64,000 nucleotides of DNA from Favolaschia claudopus (GCA_037176885.1 JAWWNJ010000011.1:1-64000); one strand, 5' to 3'; shown: positions 1 to 13,500, counted from the first letter of the stretch. Notes: generated by a model from the letters alone, not told the origin. A program made the numbers and translations.

Positions 1-1357
1 AGTACTAGTCACGGTGGTAGGCCGTACAGCGGGATTTGCATCGATTGCATGACTGAATAGAAACTGCGTAGAATCGACCCATGGATTATGGGAATGGGCC
101 ATAAAGCTTTTGTTGTCATGTATTGCGCTTTCATGAGAAAGACGCCTTCCGCCCAGACTACAGCTGTTTCAAACTTGTTTATCATGCAAGTCTACACGGT
201 GCGTCTGTCAGCTACCGACTCGCGAACATTCAATTCCCATCGTTGTTCCAGAATAGGTAACTCAGTTTGAAAGGTCCTCCAGGTCTTCCGGCTGAATCAG
301 TTCACTCGATCGATGTAGCGCTCATTTCTTGGCGACGTCGTCGGACGTTTCTTCGGCGGTATTCACTGTTCGAATCTTTACACATATGCGGTCCCGGCTC
401 CGCTTTTCGGTGCATCAGGCAAAATGAAAACCCAGCGCACTCCCACTGCGGACTGCGCCATCTGCTCATATTCTTGCCAATTGTATCGGTGCGCCATGAA
501 AGGAAGGTAAACTGTCGCTTATATTTGGATTGCTTAGCGAGATTCACCTTTGCCAAGTACACGTTCTCGAAGGATCAATGATATCGATATCGAAAAGATC
601 GCAGCTGTCGACCGATATACCGGGCGGACTAGTGGGCTCCCATTTCCGTCAATCGATAGAGAGAACTTGACGCGCGGGATACAAGTTGGCGTCAAGGGAC
701 GTAGCAATTTCCTTCGTAACATTTCTATCCCGTTCTTGTTTATAGGACTGATAATGCTCTATTTCTTCCAGGAAAACTCTCCAATGCTTATCAAAATTAC
801 AGGGCTTATGAATTAAAATCCGTGCTACAGATAACCCCTCCCAGGCCAGAAGGTAGGTAAGTAGACTATTCGCCACACATCCATGCCTTGACGCGGCGCT
901 CCGGGATTTATATGCCTTACCTGTTGCGCGTCCCAACGAAGGGAGTTAGTGGCCGTCTATTTGCGAAAGAAAGAGGGGTGCATTGGCAGGCGCCTGAGTC
1001 GTGGTGCAGCGCCGTCAAAAGGCATGTGATCTGCGTCGGGGAACTAGTAAATGTCCCTCAACTGCGCAAACAGCACGCCTCAACACGTATTCTTGCAATG
1101 CGTCAGTCGCGGGTCGCGATGAGTCGAGAGCGGTGAATAATCCCCATCGTAACATTCGATTTCTGCCGAGTTCGAGAATCCCACCCATACAATTATCGCG
1201 CGGGAGTGTTTGTTGATATCCAAACAAATTTACGAAACCGGTGGGGACTCCGAGCACTCAGTACCGCAAAAAGAACGTTTGTTTGGCAGAACACGACACC
1301 TCCCAAATAACCATCCTCCCAGTCCCTCATCTGAAGGCCTGAAAATCGACTCCCCCA
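1..1357. other. Intergenic, no gene seen
   Basis: Only short overlapping open frames without splice support or recognisable domains occur on either strand. I see no repeat, RNA gene or gene fragment here. A gene ending before the window cannot be excluded. Confidence 0.5.
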
Positions 1358-3137
1358 ATGATTCCCAGATTTCCCTCATCATATGTCCGAGTATCCCTCG
1401 TTGGCCTCGCCCTTCTCACAATTTTTTGGTTCGTCCTCGCCCACAGAGGGAACCCCAAGCCCTGGACAGCCTTTCCTCTCCTCGTCGTCGACCCACTGGC
1501 CCAGGAATTGGGCCACCCTACCTTCCCAGAAATTCGATTTCATGAGCGGAACCTTCCTCAACATGTCAAGCCCAGCCTGCTAGCAAAAGGGTCAGACCTC
1601 CCGAGGCAAGTCTGCTCCCACAACGTCTTTACTTCCACCGACCTCGGCGTCCCAGGTATCTGTACTTTGCACCCAAGACTTCAGGATTAGGGTACGTGTT
1701 TTTCACCTGCTCGTTCCCTCGTAGCTCACGGGTGCTCTGCTACGTAGATGGAACAACCTCCTCCAAGAGCAGTGCGTCGGCTCTCTTCCTCCAAGCCGTT
1801 ATCCTCCTCTGACCCACCGCTGCAGACTTCTCAACACTCACCTCGCATACCTCAGCCAACGCGCCTACGTATTCTCGGACCACATCCCCGGCGACCATGC
1901 TCCCTTCCCCGACAAACTATCAACGGGGGCCCGACATCAACTTCACATCCCCTTGAACGCCTTCATCGCTGGTCCCACCGCTGGCGGGCCGCTGTCTACA
2001 GACGGCTCAGACCGCCTTGCGAGACGCGCGGTCTCGGAGGAGTGGTGGGATATAGTCTGCCCGCCTTCACAACGGGTAGTCGTCAGCTTTCATCAAACCA
2101 TGTGGGAGCTGGGGCTGGACGAATGGAGTGAAGCCCATGATACAATGGTTTTGTGGGCACGCAAGCTTGGGGACATCAAGGCACCGTGTATCAGCGTCGA
2201 GGGTGGCTCGCCCTGGAACATGAAGTGAGCATATAAATCTTCTGCTTCCCTGTACGTCGCCGACCTATTGACTGGAATCTCAGTTACCCGAACCTCATCT
2301 CATTGTGGCCGTCGTACAGCACCTCCCCGGCACTGACCGCTTTTGCGTGGTCTCCATTGATCACCGCTGCTCTCTTCCGGAATTTTCGCATTCTGAGTCC
2401 AAATCCACTACCTCCGTCGGTCTTCCCCGTCACCACCAAACCCTACCGATTCCAATCCTTCTCCCCATATCGTCCATCCACCCCGCCCATCTACGGACTT
2501 CTCGGGCTTCACATACGGCGGGGAGACTTCGAGCACCATTGCTCCGGCCTCGCGGACATAGGGCTCGAATACAACGCATGGAATCAACTAGGTTCACCAG
2601 GAATCACCACTCGCCCGACGCGATACAATTCCACGCTGTCTCCTGGATTTACCTGGCCAATACTCCCTGATCACCTCGACGTTCCTGGCGGTCAATCGCG
2701 AAAGTCAGCCATATTCACCCATTGCTGGCCTACGACCGAGTCGATGCGTTCGCGAATCAAGTCGATTCGTGACGAAGCAGCGTCGGGAAAGTCATTTCCT
2801 CCGCAAATTCTCAGCAGAATATATCTCGCCACCGACGGCAGTGCTGAATGGGTGGAGAGTATGACCGAGCTGTTGCGCGCGGACGGATGGGAGGTATCGA
2901 GCTCTTTAGATATGGATCTTTCGTTCGAAGAATACGCCGTTTCGCAGGCGGTGGACATGGCGGTATTAACCGCGGCCGAGTCATTCATTGGTGCTGGAGT
3001 AAGTAGTGTATTCCTTTCTCGCCTTTTATTCTCTTTTTGATTCCGAATCTTCGTTACAGTTCTCCTCACTAACGAGTAATGTCGTACAAATACGCTTAGC
3101 AGCTGGGAGACAGCCAGGGACAATACATTTCTGGTGA
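1358..3137 (+). CDS. O-fucosyltransferase-like type II membrane protein, copy 1
   Basis: Model of six exons: 1358-1605, 1656-1691, 1748-1771, 1826-2224, 2284-2998, 3060-3137 (499 aa). An N-terminal hydrophobic anchor (about residues 9-27) suggests a Golgi/ER type II protein. The motif HIRRGD at residues 312-317 matches the donor-binding HxRRGD signature of GDP-fucose O-fucosyltransferases, and the C-terminal segment FSSLTSNVVQIRLAAG is of the kind that ends fungal members of this superfamily. The likely role is transfer of fucose or another sugar from a nucleotide donor to a secretory-pathway acceptor; the substrate is unknown. Intron 1 uses a GC donor (ccgag|gcaagt). Exons of 36, 24, 399 and 78 nt recur exactly in the next gene, so the two are tandem duplicates and support each other's model. 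Family assignment is firm at superfamily level only. Confidence 0.85.
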
Positions 3138-3676
3138 TCTCGGAATAGATTCGTGGTGTAGCCTATTCAGAAGTCCCGCGCTGAGATTAGTCCGCACTCC
3201 TTTAAATTGCCTTGAAACAATGAACTTCAAATCCGTGAGTATTCGGAACAGTAGGCTCATCAATCCGCCTTGATCCACATTGGGATACCATGATTGCCGG
3301 AAGCTGCCACAACAATGCTGAATGCCACCACCACCGCAATAAGTCCTTGACTCATTGACCAACCCGCAAATCTGGTGAACTGCACCTCGTCTCTTCAAGT
3401 CTGTCTTGTAGCAAATGGACCTGCAGACTATCCGAAACGAATGGACCCTCGAGTTCCGCCGTTCACGCAGATTCAAAGTTTGCATTGCGCGTTTGTTTGA
3501 TGTCGAGATGATTGCAGTGGCAAGCGAGAATAGCAGCGTACTCCAGGTAATCCGCATAGCTAGATGCTCCCGCCGATCCGCTTACACCGCGTATTTTCAT
3601 GTCTGTGCATCGGTTTCGAGACGACTACAAAAGCAAAGCGCGTCGCAGACCATTGTTTTGATCCCTGATTACTCGT
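3138..3676. other. Intergenic between tandem paralogues
   Basis: About 540 bases hold the 3' flank of copy 1 and the promoter region of copy 2. No coding exon fits, and no repeat or obvious TATA box was recognised. Confidence 0.5.
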
Positions 3677-5441
3677 ATGAACACCCGACGCACTGGCACG
3701 CGACGAATGTCTCGACCTCAAACAGCATGTATCAGATTCGGTCTTGTCTGTCTTGCTTTCGTGATCTATCTGTGGATCTGCGGTCACTGGCATCATCGGT
3801 CAACGAAATGGGAGATTCTTGTGGATGGTCTGGCTGAATCTCTGGGACATCCCAATTTCTTAAATATTCGGGTTTACGAGCGGGATCTTCCACAGCATTC
3901 TTTGCCGAAGTTTTTGTATGGAGGAACGGAACGCCCGAGGTACAGTCATTCTCTCCATCGATATGATTTTTTATCAATTCGACCACATTAGATATGTATT
4001 TTTTGCCAATGCTGTTAATGGTCTCGGGTAAGTTCTATTGCATGATAAGCTCAGTTTCTTTGAAGTATACTCATTCAAAAATGACTAGTTGGAATAACGT
4101 GCTACAAGAGCAGTGAGTCAACATTTCGGCTGGCTAAAGACATTGAATTGATTTTGTACAGATTATTGAATGCTCACCTGGCGCATCTATCTCAAAGAGC
4201 ATATGTCTTCCCCGATTTTGCGCCCTCAGATCATCCCCCATTTCCTGATAAGCTAGTAAACGGCTCTCGACATCTGCTTCATATTCCCATGAACGCCCTC
4301 CTCTCGGGTCCTACTGCCGGTGGAGGTCTTTCATCCGACGGAAAAGATGATCTCTCTCGACGAGCGGTCTCGGAGAAGTGGTGGGACGTTGCTTGTCCTC
4401 GCAGCGAAGTGGTCGTTCTGAACGTTCAACAAACGATGCGGGAGATGTCGCTTGATGCAGCAAGCGACGGTAAAGAAATTTTGACAAAATGGGTGCAGAA
4501 ACTTGCTAGCATATCTGATCCTTGTGTGAGTGTCGAGGACGGGTCAGTTTTCGACTATGAGTGCGTATAATGATTACTGTGAATCATGTCTCTTACTTTG
4601 CTTTCAGACTCTTCAATTCCGACCGTCTGCTTTCAATCTGGCCTTCATATAGCCAGTCTCCGATTCTGGAAAACTTTGCGTGGTCACCATTGATTACAGC
4701 TGCCATATTCCGAAATTTCCATCTTTTCAGTGCGGATCCGCCGCCAGACTTTCTTACTCCACATGAGGGAAATAGACCCCATGGGTTCACAAACTTCCTT
4801 CCCCTTCCCGTGTCCGAGCAACCAATTTTTGGCTTACTAGCGATCCATGTTCGTCGCGGAGACTATGAAGCTCAATGCAAGCTGCTTGCGAATTCGAGCG
4901 CTGACTTCTGTGGCTGGAATGCCCTCGGGACTCTCGATTACCCTCTTCACCCATCCAAATATGCTCTCGGACCGCAGATTCCGACTCAGCTCGACATCTC
5001 GGATGCCGAATGGCGTGAAGGAGGAACTCTGCACCATTGCTGGCCATCTCCTGAGTCCATCGTTGCACGTTTACACACGGTTCGACGGGATGCAATCTTG
5101 ATGCGGGGGCAGAAGCTTCAAAAACTCTATATCGCGACGAACGGCGACTCGGTTTGGCTCAGAAACCTTGTACAAATGCTAGTCGCTGACGGATGGGACA
5201 ACGTCTCAAGTTCGTTTGACATGGAGCTTGAATTGGAGGAACGAGCGGTGGCGCAGGCGGTGGATATGGCGGTTTTGACTGCAGCTGAGGTGTTTATTGG
5301 TAACGGGGTCAGTGGTTCATTTCTTCTGCGTTAAACTTTAAAACTTACCAGCTGATTTGTCAGTTCTCTTCCATGACTAGCAATGTGGTTCAAACGCGTC
5401 TCGCGGGAGGTAGAGATCGGCGTACGATCAATTTTTGGTGA
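3677..5441 (+). CDS. O-fucosyltransferase-like type II membrane protein, copy 2
   Basis: Exons 3677-3939, 3992-4027, 4089-4112, 4162-4560, 4608-5307, 5364-5441 encode 499 aa. A hydrophobic stretch near residues 20-35 is the predicted membrane anchor. HVRRGD at residues 321-326 is the sugar-nucleotide-binding motif of the O-fucosyltransferase fold. The C-terminal segment FSSMTSNVVQTRLAGG parallels copy 1. Exons 2, 3, 4 and 6 have the same length and phase as in the upstream gene, while exons 1 and 5 differ by +15 and -15 nt, so both proteins total 499 residues. All introns here are GT-AG, unlike the GC-AG first intron of copy 1. A second in-frame ATG lies at 3707, so the start could be ten codons later. 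The acceptor substrate is unknown. Confidence 0.85.
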
Positions 5442-7103
5442 GATTTGGGATGCTCGGTGCCTCAAAATTGCCAAGTCCAATCGTATCTAATTTACCATTC
5501 TACCTAAACATTCTCGATAAGAAGTAATGACTATCTTTGACGTTAAAAAACAACGAGAATTATGAACTCATTTTCGCGCGCTCAAAGGCATAAGAATTTG
5601 ACTGTATTGCGCTGGGCTCTACTCAACTCGATATCGTTCAAAATAAAATCGAAGCCAGTGAGCAAGATGGTGCAACTTGAAGTCCAAGACAATCAAGGGG
5701 TGGGGTGTTGATACTTGATAGGTCTTGTGATCCTCCGGCATTTGCCGATTGTGGTTGAAAAAGCTGTGCTAAGGTTCAACTTGGTTGAAATCGGGGTCGT
5801 GAGTTTCGTTGGCAGTTTTTCTCGGGCACATTCCCTCACAGACTCCGCACATCTTCGAACAAAGCGGGCTCTGAAGCCGCTGTGCCCTCTAGGAAAACCT
5901 CGAATCGAACCAAGAGCATTGACTAACCTATCTCTGGCTGCTACAATTGCAAATTGCCATACCTTTCTGTCTACTTATCTCAAAATACTTGTATGCCCAC
6001 CGTTCTGGTTTGAAACACAAAGCTCGGACATAGGTATGTACTTCTTTCCCGTGTCAATGTCGATCTCCGCCCGCCACACATTCTCTACGTCGATAATTGT
6101 GCACAAATAAAATACTTACTTTCAAGGTTGGGTGGGATTGCAAGTAAGTATGTACGAGTTGCTGCTGAGTCTATAACTGCGACTCTTACATGAAAGCTCG
6201 CAGACTTGATGATCAGGACACCGGATGGCTTATCTGGCATATCTGCTCTTCGAAGCGAAGGAAGACGAAACATGTATACGTAATCGATAGCGCCTCCGAA
6301 GTGTCGGCAATTGAATAGAGGATGAGCTAGCATTCATATTTGTTGCAAATATTTTCAAGCTCACACCAAATGGTAGGTCACGATGTCTTGATATGAAGGA
6401 CCAATTTTCTAGTGGGGGCTTCGTGCTTGAAGGTGCTTCGTGGAATAAACTACGCACTACGCACAATTCCGAAGCAGCACAGCCTGGACCTGCCGCAATG
6501 ATCCGGTCGTGATGATCATCGTAAAGGCCACTTGGTCTGTCTTGTCGTTTCATCCACAAAGTCTCAAAGCCTTGCACATCACCTCACACTCTCTCGATTC
6601 GCGTTTACAGACACGGCACTCCGTCTCGCTCGACAGTAGCTCTTGAATCATCTGGGCGGAATCGGGCTCGATAGTATGACTCGACCTGAAACTCGAACTC
6701 GGAGCGAGCCCGAGGCGGCCAGCGCTCGCCGCCCAGGTTCTCAAAACAACTTGGCTGACCGTATGGTCCGACTCACGGTTGGCCTGTGGAAACTCTGCAA
6801 CAGCCCAGCGACTTACAAGGGAAAGACCATTCAACTGTACAATGCCGATTCTCAGAGCTACTAGATGCTCCATGACTGCATTCAAGCACAGTCCAAGCCT
6901 ACTAAGCCTTCTCAACTGGTCTTTATCGGCGAAACATCTAATCGTTACCCGAGCTATTTCAAGCATGCCATTTTTGATAAACAATTTGATCCTATTTTTG
7001 GTCTGTCTCAACATCGCTAGATAAACGCCTCAAATAATCGGCCTTTCCTGCCCGTGGACATTTCGTTCTCTTCCTTCCCCTCCTCCCCCTCTTCACGGTG
7101 ACC
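5442..7103. other. Intergenic, weak frames only
   Basis: This 1.7 kb stretch is AT-richer than its neighbours. Open frames on both strands (for example 6550-7014 minus) have no domain or splice support. A short dispersed repeat lies at 5747-5815. The last ~80 bases are pyrimidine-rich and probably belong to the chitin deacetylase promoter or leader. Confidence 0.45.
5747..5815 (+). repeat. Dispersed ~70-bp repeat, copy A
   Basis: The stretch beginning gattgtggttgaaaaagc reappears with about three-quarters identity at 36637-36711 in the same orientation. Each copy sits downstream of a gene in intergenic DNA. It may be a relic of a transposon end. No terminal repeats or target duplications were recognised. 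Confidence 0.4.
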
Positions 7104-9163
7104 ATGGTTTTTCTGGCGACATTGCTCGCCTTGCCCCTCCTTTCTTATGCTTCTGTATATCCTCGTCACGACGACCACCCGCACACTGACTCTAATCCTC
7201 TTCCTTCGACTTGGTATCACGATTCAAACCATCCCGGTGCGCATGACTTGAAACGATTTTGCCCTTATCCTTATTCTTCCGTAGTTCACGCATTGTTTCG
7301 ACGCGGAGACAACTCCGACGGTTCAAACTACGCCGCCGTTGGCTCTCAAGGTATCCGATATCAGCTATTATTAATTCTTTTCCTCACATCCCTCATCCCC
7401 CTAGAATGGTCAAACGGCTTCCCTCCTCCCTGGCCCACGAACGGAATCGACACCAACTCCATCCCCTCTAAATGGGTAGACGCCCTCAACGACGCCATCT
7501 CCCGCAAAGCTGTCCCAGACATTCCCGTTCCGACAATGGGCAAGGACGGGAACCCTGCGTACCCGAACGGCGGTGGGCTGCTTCCATCGATATCATGCTC
7601 GTTCGCTTACTTATGCGACTTCAATGCGACGTAGGCGATCCCAACAGCCCGGAAATTTGCTCTGCGACGTACCAGTGCCGTATCGACGGCGATGTTTGGG
7701 ATGGACCTGCCGGTACAGTTGCGCTTAGCTTCGATGATGGACCGGAGGCGGTATGTTTCAATCAATCGTAAAACTCCGTGCTTTTCTCATTGCGATTTAG
7801 GGCACCAACCAACTGCTCTCTTTTCTCGCGAGCAAAAACCAGAAATCTACCCACTTCCTAATCGGTAAGTCAAAACCTCCTGGTCTGTTTATACAACAGC
7901 AAGGTTGAGTCTTTGTGCAGGCAGTAACATCCTCTACAACGCCGACTCGCTCAAGAAAATGTTTGATCAGGGAGACGATTTGGCTGTACATACGTGGTTC
8001 GTCTCCTTTCCTCCAAGGTGTACGCAGTAAAACTCTTGGCTGACTATCCTCGAAGGACTCATCAGTATACGACTACGTTGAGCAATCTTCAGGTCGTAGC
8101 TGAGGTATATCTCCAACAATTCATGCTTCGTACCATGCGTTGATCTTTCGGCAATAGCTTGGCTTCACAATGCAGCTCATTCACAACTCAACGGGCGGTC
8201 GGATTCCCAAGTTTTGGCGGGTGAGTTTCGTTTGTTCTCTCCCTCCTCGAGTTGATCTGAGTCGTGCGTTCTGCCGTCTAGCCTCCGTATGGTGGTACGT
8301 ACTGCTTTCGTTTCGTCAAACTGTCATTTATCATGATTGGACACAGATACCGACAAACGAGTTTCTGCCATTGCTAAGGAGGTAAATGCGCACCTTCTCA
8401 TTCGATATTGGGCAATCTTGATTTACCTCTCTGTCACCAGGTCTTTGGCCTGACTACGGTCATCTGGAATCAGAAGTACGTCCATCGCCCACCGGTCATT
8501 TTTGTTCTGCATCTGACGACCTCTACAGCACAGCGGATTACACTCTCACAGAGACGCCGCCTTATACCACCCCGGAGAAAATCCAAAGCGACATGAAGAA
8601 GTGGATGACAGGTACATTCTTCCTCCCCTTCTACTCGTCGTTCTTCATACTCATCCACTCACTTTCTTCCAGGCCCCAAGTCTCCCGGCCTCGTCATCCT
8701 CGAGCACGAACTCACCAAAGAATGTGTTGACGCCTTCACCGCCGCCTACCCGCTCATGGAGGAGAACAACTGGAACGTCGTCTCGCTGGCATCGCTTTTG
8801 GGTGGGAACGTCACTTATCAGAATGCGGCGAGCAACACTAGCCCCGTTAGTCTGAATGACTTGGTGAACGCGAAGAACGGACCGCAGCCAAATGCGAATG
8901 GTGTTGCTGCAAACCCGAGCGGGAGTACCGTTGGCGCCGGCGCTTCACAGTCGTGAGTGGTTTCCAAGAATCGGTCGCGAAATATGCCAACGTCGTCTGT
9001 TAGACAAAAGCCTTCGGGCCCATCTAGCGCAGGTTCCCCGCCGGTCTCTGCACCATCTAATACTCCTAGCGGAACGAGCTCCGCTTCTGGTCCTCTCGCA
9101 ACAACTATATCATCTTGGCCTTCAATACTGCTCGCTGTCGCCGTTACGATGCTTTGGACATGA
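7104..9163 (+). CDS. Chitin deacetylase (CE4), secreted, GPI-anchored
   Basis: Thirteen exons: 7104-7350, 7405-7572, 7635-7750, 7801-7864, 7921-7996, 8056-8104, 8158-8220, 8282-8294, 8347-8381, 8441-8475, 8529-8611, 8673-8952, 9004-9163; 462 aa. It hydrolyses N-acetyl groups of cell-wall chitin to give chitosan. A signal peptide covers residues 1 to ~17. The CE4 motifs appear in order: FDDGP (171-175, catalytic Asp and metal Asp), the metal histidines in HTWTH (222-226), RPPYGD (261-266), WNQN (286-289) and LVILEHEL (323-330). The C-terminus is Ser/Thr/Pro-rich and ends in a hydrophobic tail, as expected for a GPI anchor at the wall/membrane interface. Exon 8 is only 13 nt yet carries most of motif 3. 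Without the last intron (8953-9003) the frame would stop at 8956 and lose the GPI tail. I chose ATG 7104 because it opens the signal peptide. Confidence 0.92.
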
Positions 9164-10564
9164 TGCCAACCCTTCCTCTAGCTTTCGTCTTCTTTGCAAT
9201 TATATTGGATCTCAAAATGGACATACGCTTGCTTACTTACGATATCTTTAATCCCGGTGCACGCTGCTGTATACTTTTGTCTTTGTTTATGGTGTACAGT
9301 ACGGAATCATGCACGAATTCAATGCGCCGAGCTCGCACAAAGCTCTCAGCTGTTTTCAAAAATTTTGAGAGTTATCAAAACGTTTGTGACTGATAGTAAG
9401 CTCAGATTCGTGAAATCGCTAGGTCAGAAATGCACTGAAGTACCAAAGATCCCGAGCATCCCATTAAATAGGGGCAATATCCCGAAAAGGTAATATTGAT
9501 GACAATCATATTTTTGAACTCCGCCCTTTGCTGCCTTCGCCTTCCGACCACCACGGTGAACGTTCCCAACAGCGGACGGCGCAAAATGTCCACCCAAGGA
9601 GCTATAGATATCTTGGTCCCTCGCACATACGATCCCGAGTGTTCTTCGCAGAGCTGTGTGTGGTCATGGTTAGTGACTGCGGCGCCGTTCAATACTCAAT
9701 TTAACGCTCGTCGCTCCAACAGCTTTGAGTAATATTCAAGTTGCGCCGCTGCCATATCCCCAGCCGTACAATTGGGTACGACTCCTCGGAGGATGTAACA
9801 TCGCAAGCGGGCGGTGATCTGTCTGTGCATGGACAGCTCTAAACAGATTCTTGATGTAGGTGCGGGGAGCATATTTAGTCACTCATTCAGTTACTGAAAG
9901 CAAGCGGTTGCCTCCTCATGGGTGTACAGAGGTCATCCTGCGATTTTTCGCTCTTTCGAGGTCAAATCAATACCCGATCAGAGTTCTGTTGTTTTCTGAC
10001 TTTTTTTTTCTCAACCCACTCAGTTTATGCACGAAAGCCCGGATCGCAACATACTAATTGCAGCCGATCGGATTCTGAAACTAACCGAGATGGCGTCTTT
10101 CTTAACGTCGATTCCCAGGTGAACGGGTGTATCTCGGTTCCATCGCTTTTCCATGATCGCCGATTCTCGCTTACGCTCGCTAACCATCAACTGACTGTTT
10201 GCCAGCTGGAAAGTCGCCAGCAAGTTAGAATTGATCACCCTTATTGCCTCCTGCACCTCCTCTAACGATACCTCCGCCATGATCACCTTGCGAGCCCTCC
10301 CCCACCTCCGGCCTTACCGGCCTTGCTGGGTAGGGGCGTCGTAAAATTGTGATGAGACTGCCGTTGTGGAAAGGGTGTATTTGCCTCACCAGAGGTGGCG
10401 GGGAAGAGGATGCTGAGGGACGAGATGCAGACTTCGCTAAAAACACCACCGCAGACATATCCTTGTCCCAGGGCCCATCTCTGCCCAGACAGCCAACCCT
10501 TGTACTCCACCTGTAAGGTACGATTAGCACCGTTCTCAAAACAGCGACTGAGAGAGCATTCACC
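9164..10564. other. Intergenic / possible 3' part of the next minus gene
   Basis: From 9164 to about 10000 only unsupported short frames occur. Between 10020 and 10290 the minus strand has a charged frame containing MAEVSLEEVQEAIRVINSN that could be a late exon of the unresolved gene at 10565-13860, but I could not join it without breaking frame. Confidence 0.35.
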
Positions 10565-13500
10565 AAACTCATTCGTCAGTTCCGCCGTCAGGCCTCCAAC
10601 GCCAGCAGGCGGCTCCATCCACCCACCTCCCCACAGCAAATCGCAAAACACATCTGAAAACGACTCCTCGATGACCTCCTCCCACCGGCGCCGTAATCCC
10701 ATCGAATTGCAGGCTGCATATTGTGCGCTTTCCGGTGTTTACGTGGTCTCGGGTTGAACTCTTTATTGGACGATGTCGACAACGATGGCGAAAGCGTCAG
10801 CGAGGCGGAAAACTGCAGCATGGCCCTAAGCGAGGTGTCGCCTCTCGAGAACCTAGCAGTGGAGAAATGATTCCACGAAAGCGTCTCGTGCTTCGACATC
10901 CGTTCCTACGACCAAATCCACGTCAACTCCTCATCTCCTCGATTAAAAGTAACCAAGAAACACTCACAGCCCTCACATTCTCGGTCAGATCAAACTTCAG
11001 CTTCGTCTCGAAGCCTTCGCCCCACTCGGCGACGACACCCGCACCCCGTTCCCAAAGCCAAGACTCTCAAACTCCCCCTCTTCAAATCCGTCAAGCTCCT
11101 GAACGCCCCCTCTCCCCCAGCATCCTCCTCGCTCCCCAAACTGTTCGTCGACGGCGCGTTTAAATTATATGTGCTATAATTCCCGCCGCCGCTGCTGAAA
11201 CCGCACGTTGTAAGCGCGCTCGAGGTGGCATAGGAATCCGACGAGGACGGCGACGAGGTGGACGGGTGGACGCCGACGCCAAGGTCCACGCGGTTGCGGT
11301 ACGGTTCGGCGGATCGCGGCGAGCCGGCATCGCTGACGAGGATGTTGCGCCATGCTTTGAAGGACACCCAATCGTTGGGGCCAGGGCCGGAGCCGGAGGA
11401 GGATACTCAGGTGGAGCCGGAAACGTTGCGGTGGACGTGGACAATGCGAGTGGTTTTGGCTGGAAGGAAATCATCGATAACAATAAACAGAGACCGAATT
11501 GACTGACCTACGGTATATCCAACTTGGCGCTTGACGCAGAAAGCGGGCAGTAGAGCCAAACGTGAGCCTGCTTGACAACGGTGATGGGGTATAGAAATGG
11601 CTGGATCGACAAAGCTGCAAAGCGAGGTGGCACGACCTATCCGAAAGATCAGTAAAGCGGTCCCGAACGCGAGGTCGACATACACCTTCAGGCCCCCAAC
11701 ATCCTCCGCCGAGACGAGCGCCAACGGGCTCCCTGCCGCTCCCCCTGATTTACGTAGATCACGAATGGGATGGTGTGGAAGGCGATAGTGTCGACGTCGG
11801 CTAGACGGACGCCAACGACGTTGACTCCCAGCGTTGCAGAACCGTATGCCCGTCGCACCCTTGACCCGCGTCACTGCATCTTCCTTCCCCCGTACCCTCA
11901 GCCCTCAAAAACGACGACGCGCCCGCCCGCCCCCGCCCCCGCCCCTAAGCAGCTCATACGCCTTCTCTCCTTCCCTTTTCCTTTCATACCCTCATACTGC
12001 ATTGTCAATGTGACAGCAAACAAGGCTCCACTGGTCCCTTCCTGCCCGCAAAGACCACCAGCGCCCACCCCGTACCCGTACGTCCAACGCACTAATCCCT
12101 CCTGCAATGGCATACGCCGTCGCTCTCTCCCGCATACAGCGCAATGTATTCCTCAATCATCCACTCACCCCGCCACTCGCACCTCCAGCTTCACGACGAT
12201 ACTTGATATCTCCACCCCCCCGCCCGGCTAACCTCTCCCTCCCACACCCCGCAAAGGAGGATGGTAAGTGCAGGTGAAGCAACCCTGCATACCCATGAAT
12301 GTATTCCGGGGGATCCGCAGGCGGATACGTGGCGCTGGAGGGAGTATAGAGGGGAAGTGTGTTGGGAGGAGAGGGCACAGCCACCGCTGAGAAGGGGGTG
12401 GGGAGGAAAGCGTGGATTGGAAGGATTGGCAGTGAAGAGTGGTAGAGAGACATTTGATGTGTGGTGGGAGCAATATGGAGCGCGAAGGAATAAGTGGCTC
12501 CGCTCCCGATATGTATTTTCCAAGCTGGTCAATGAAAGCGAAGAAAGGTAGCAATTTGACTAGCAAAGGAACGCTGGGCCGAGAGGGCGCAGAAGGCGCG
12601 CGATGGTATCAATAGCGGACCACCGCCACGTTCCCTCGGCCCTGATTTGGCGAACGGGTTTCGCAACAAGACCGCTACCTGCACTTGCAGCGAAGAGCAA
12701 CAGCGCTGGATAGCGTAAATGCGAGTCCCGCGAGCAACGACGAGATATACAGTAACCGCACAGAGTTCTAGCGTAGTAGCGTTGGCAAAGACAGCTCCAA
12801 CTCACGAGGAACATACGCCTGCGAGTCACCCAAGTCCAACCGTAAGCGGATACAATTCGATTATTTTGTGCGACTTCTGAGATGGCCTGCGAAAGAGGGG
12901 AGTGGGCAATATGCAAACGAGCTTTGACGTTGACGGAGATGTAGGGGGTAGAAAGCGAGGGGTTGACGTCGAAAATGGAATGAGAATGGGACTGGTGTTT
13001 CCGTGACAAAACGAAGCCAGCGGCGGTTAGAGGCAGATGTGCTAGCATGGGCGTGGCTGTTGGACGGAAAGATGTCTGTAGTGCGGATGTCAGCGTCGAA
13101 TAGAATGTGATACCAGATGTTATCCAAACAAGATCAAGTCAGAACGAGCGCAAGCGCAATTGCGAGACACAGAAACGCCGAGGATGCGAGCAAATAGACG
13201 AGAGAGGCACTTACCACCATAGCTCCCCCTTCGCATACCCAACATCTCGACTCCTCGGGCACAAGCTCCTTCGAAATCTCGAATTATGCACCATAGCACC
13301 ACGCTCATCGCAAGCGATAGAACCCCGTAGTCTGACGTCAACGCTCGGGCTGTAGCGACAACGAATTTGGCCTGCTTCTCCCACCTTCAATATCAGCACC
13401 ATTGACCATACCATCGGAGAGTGGAGGCTCCGTGTCACATAGAAACGTCAATAGACGTATGCGGAGACGAAAAGAATGCGGTATCCGAGCTACGTGATCC

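Noticed and set aside
6550..7014. 154-aa minus frame with several cysteines
   Set aside because: The cysteine spacing matches no zinc motif, and there is no splice or neighbour support.
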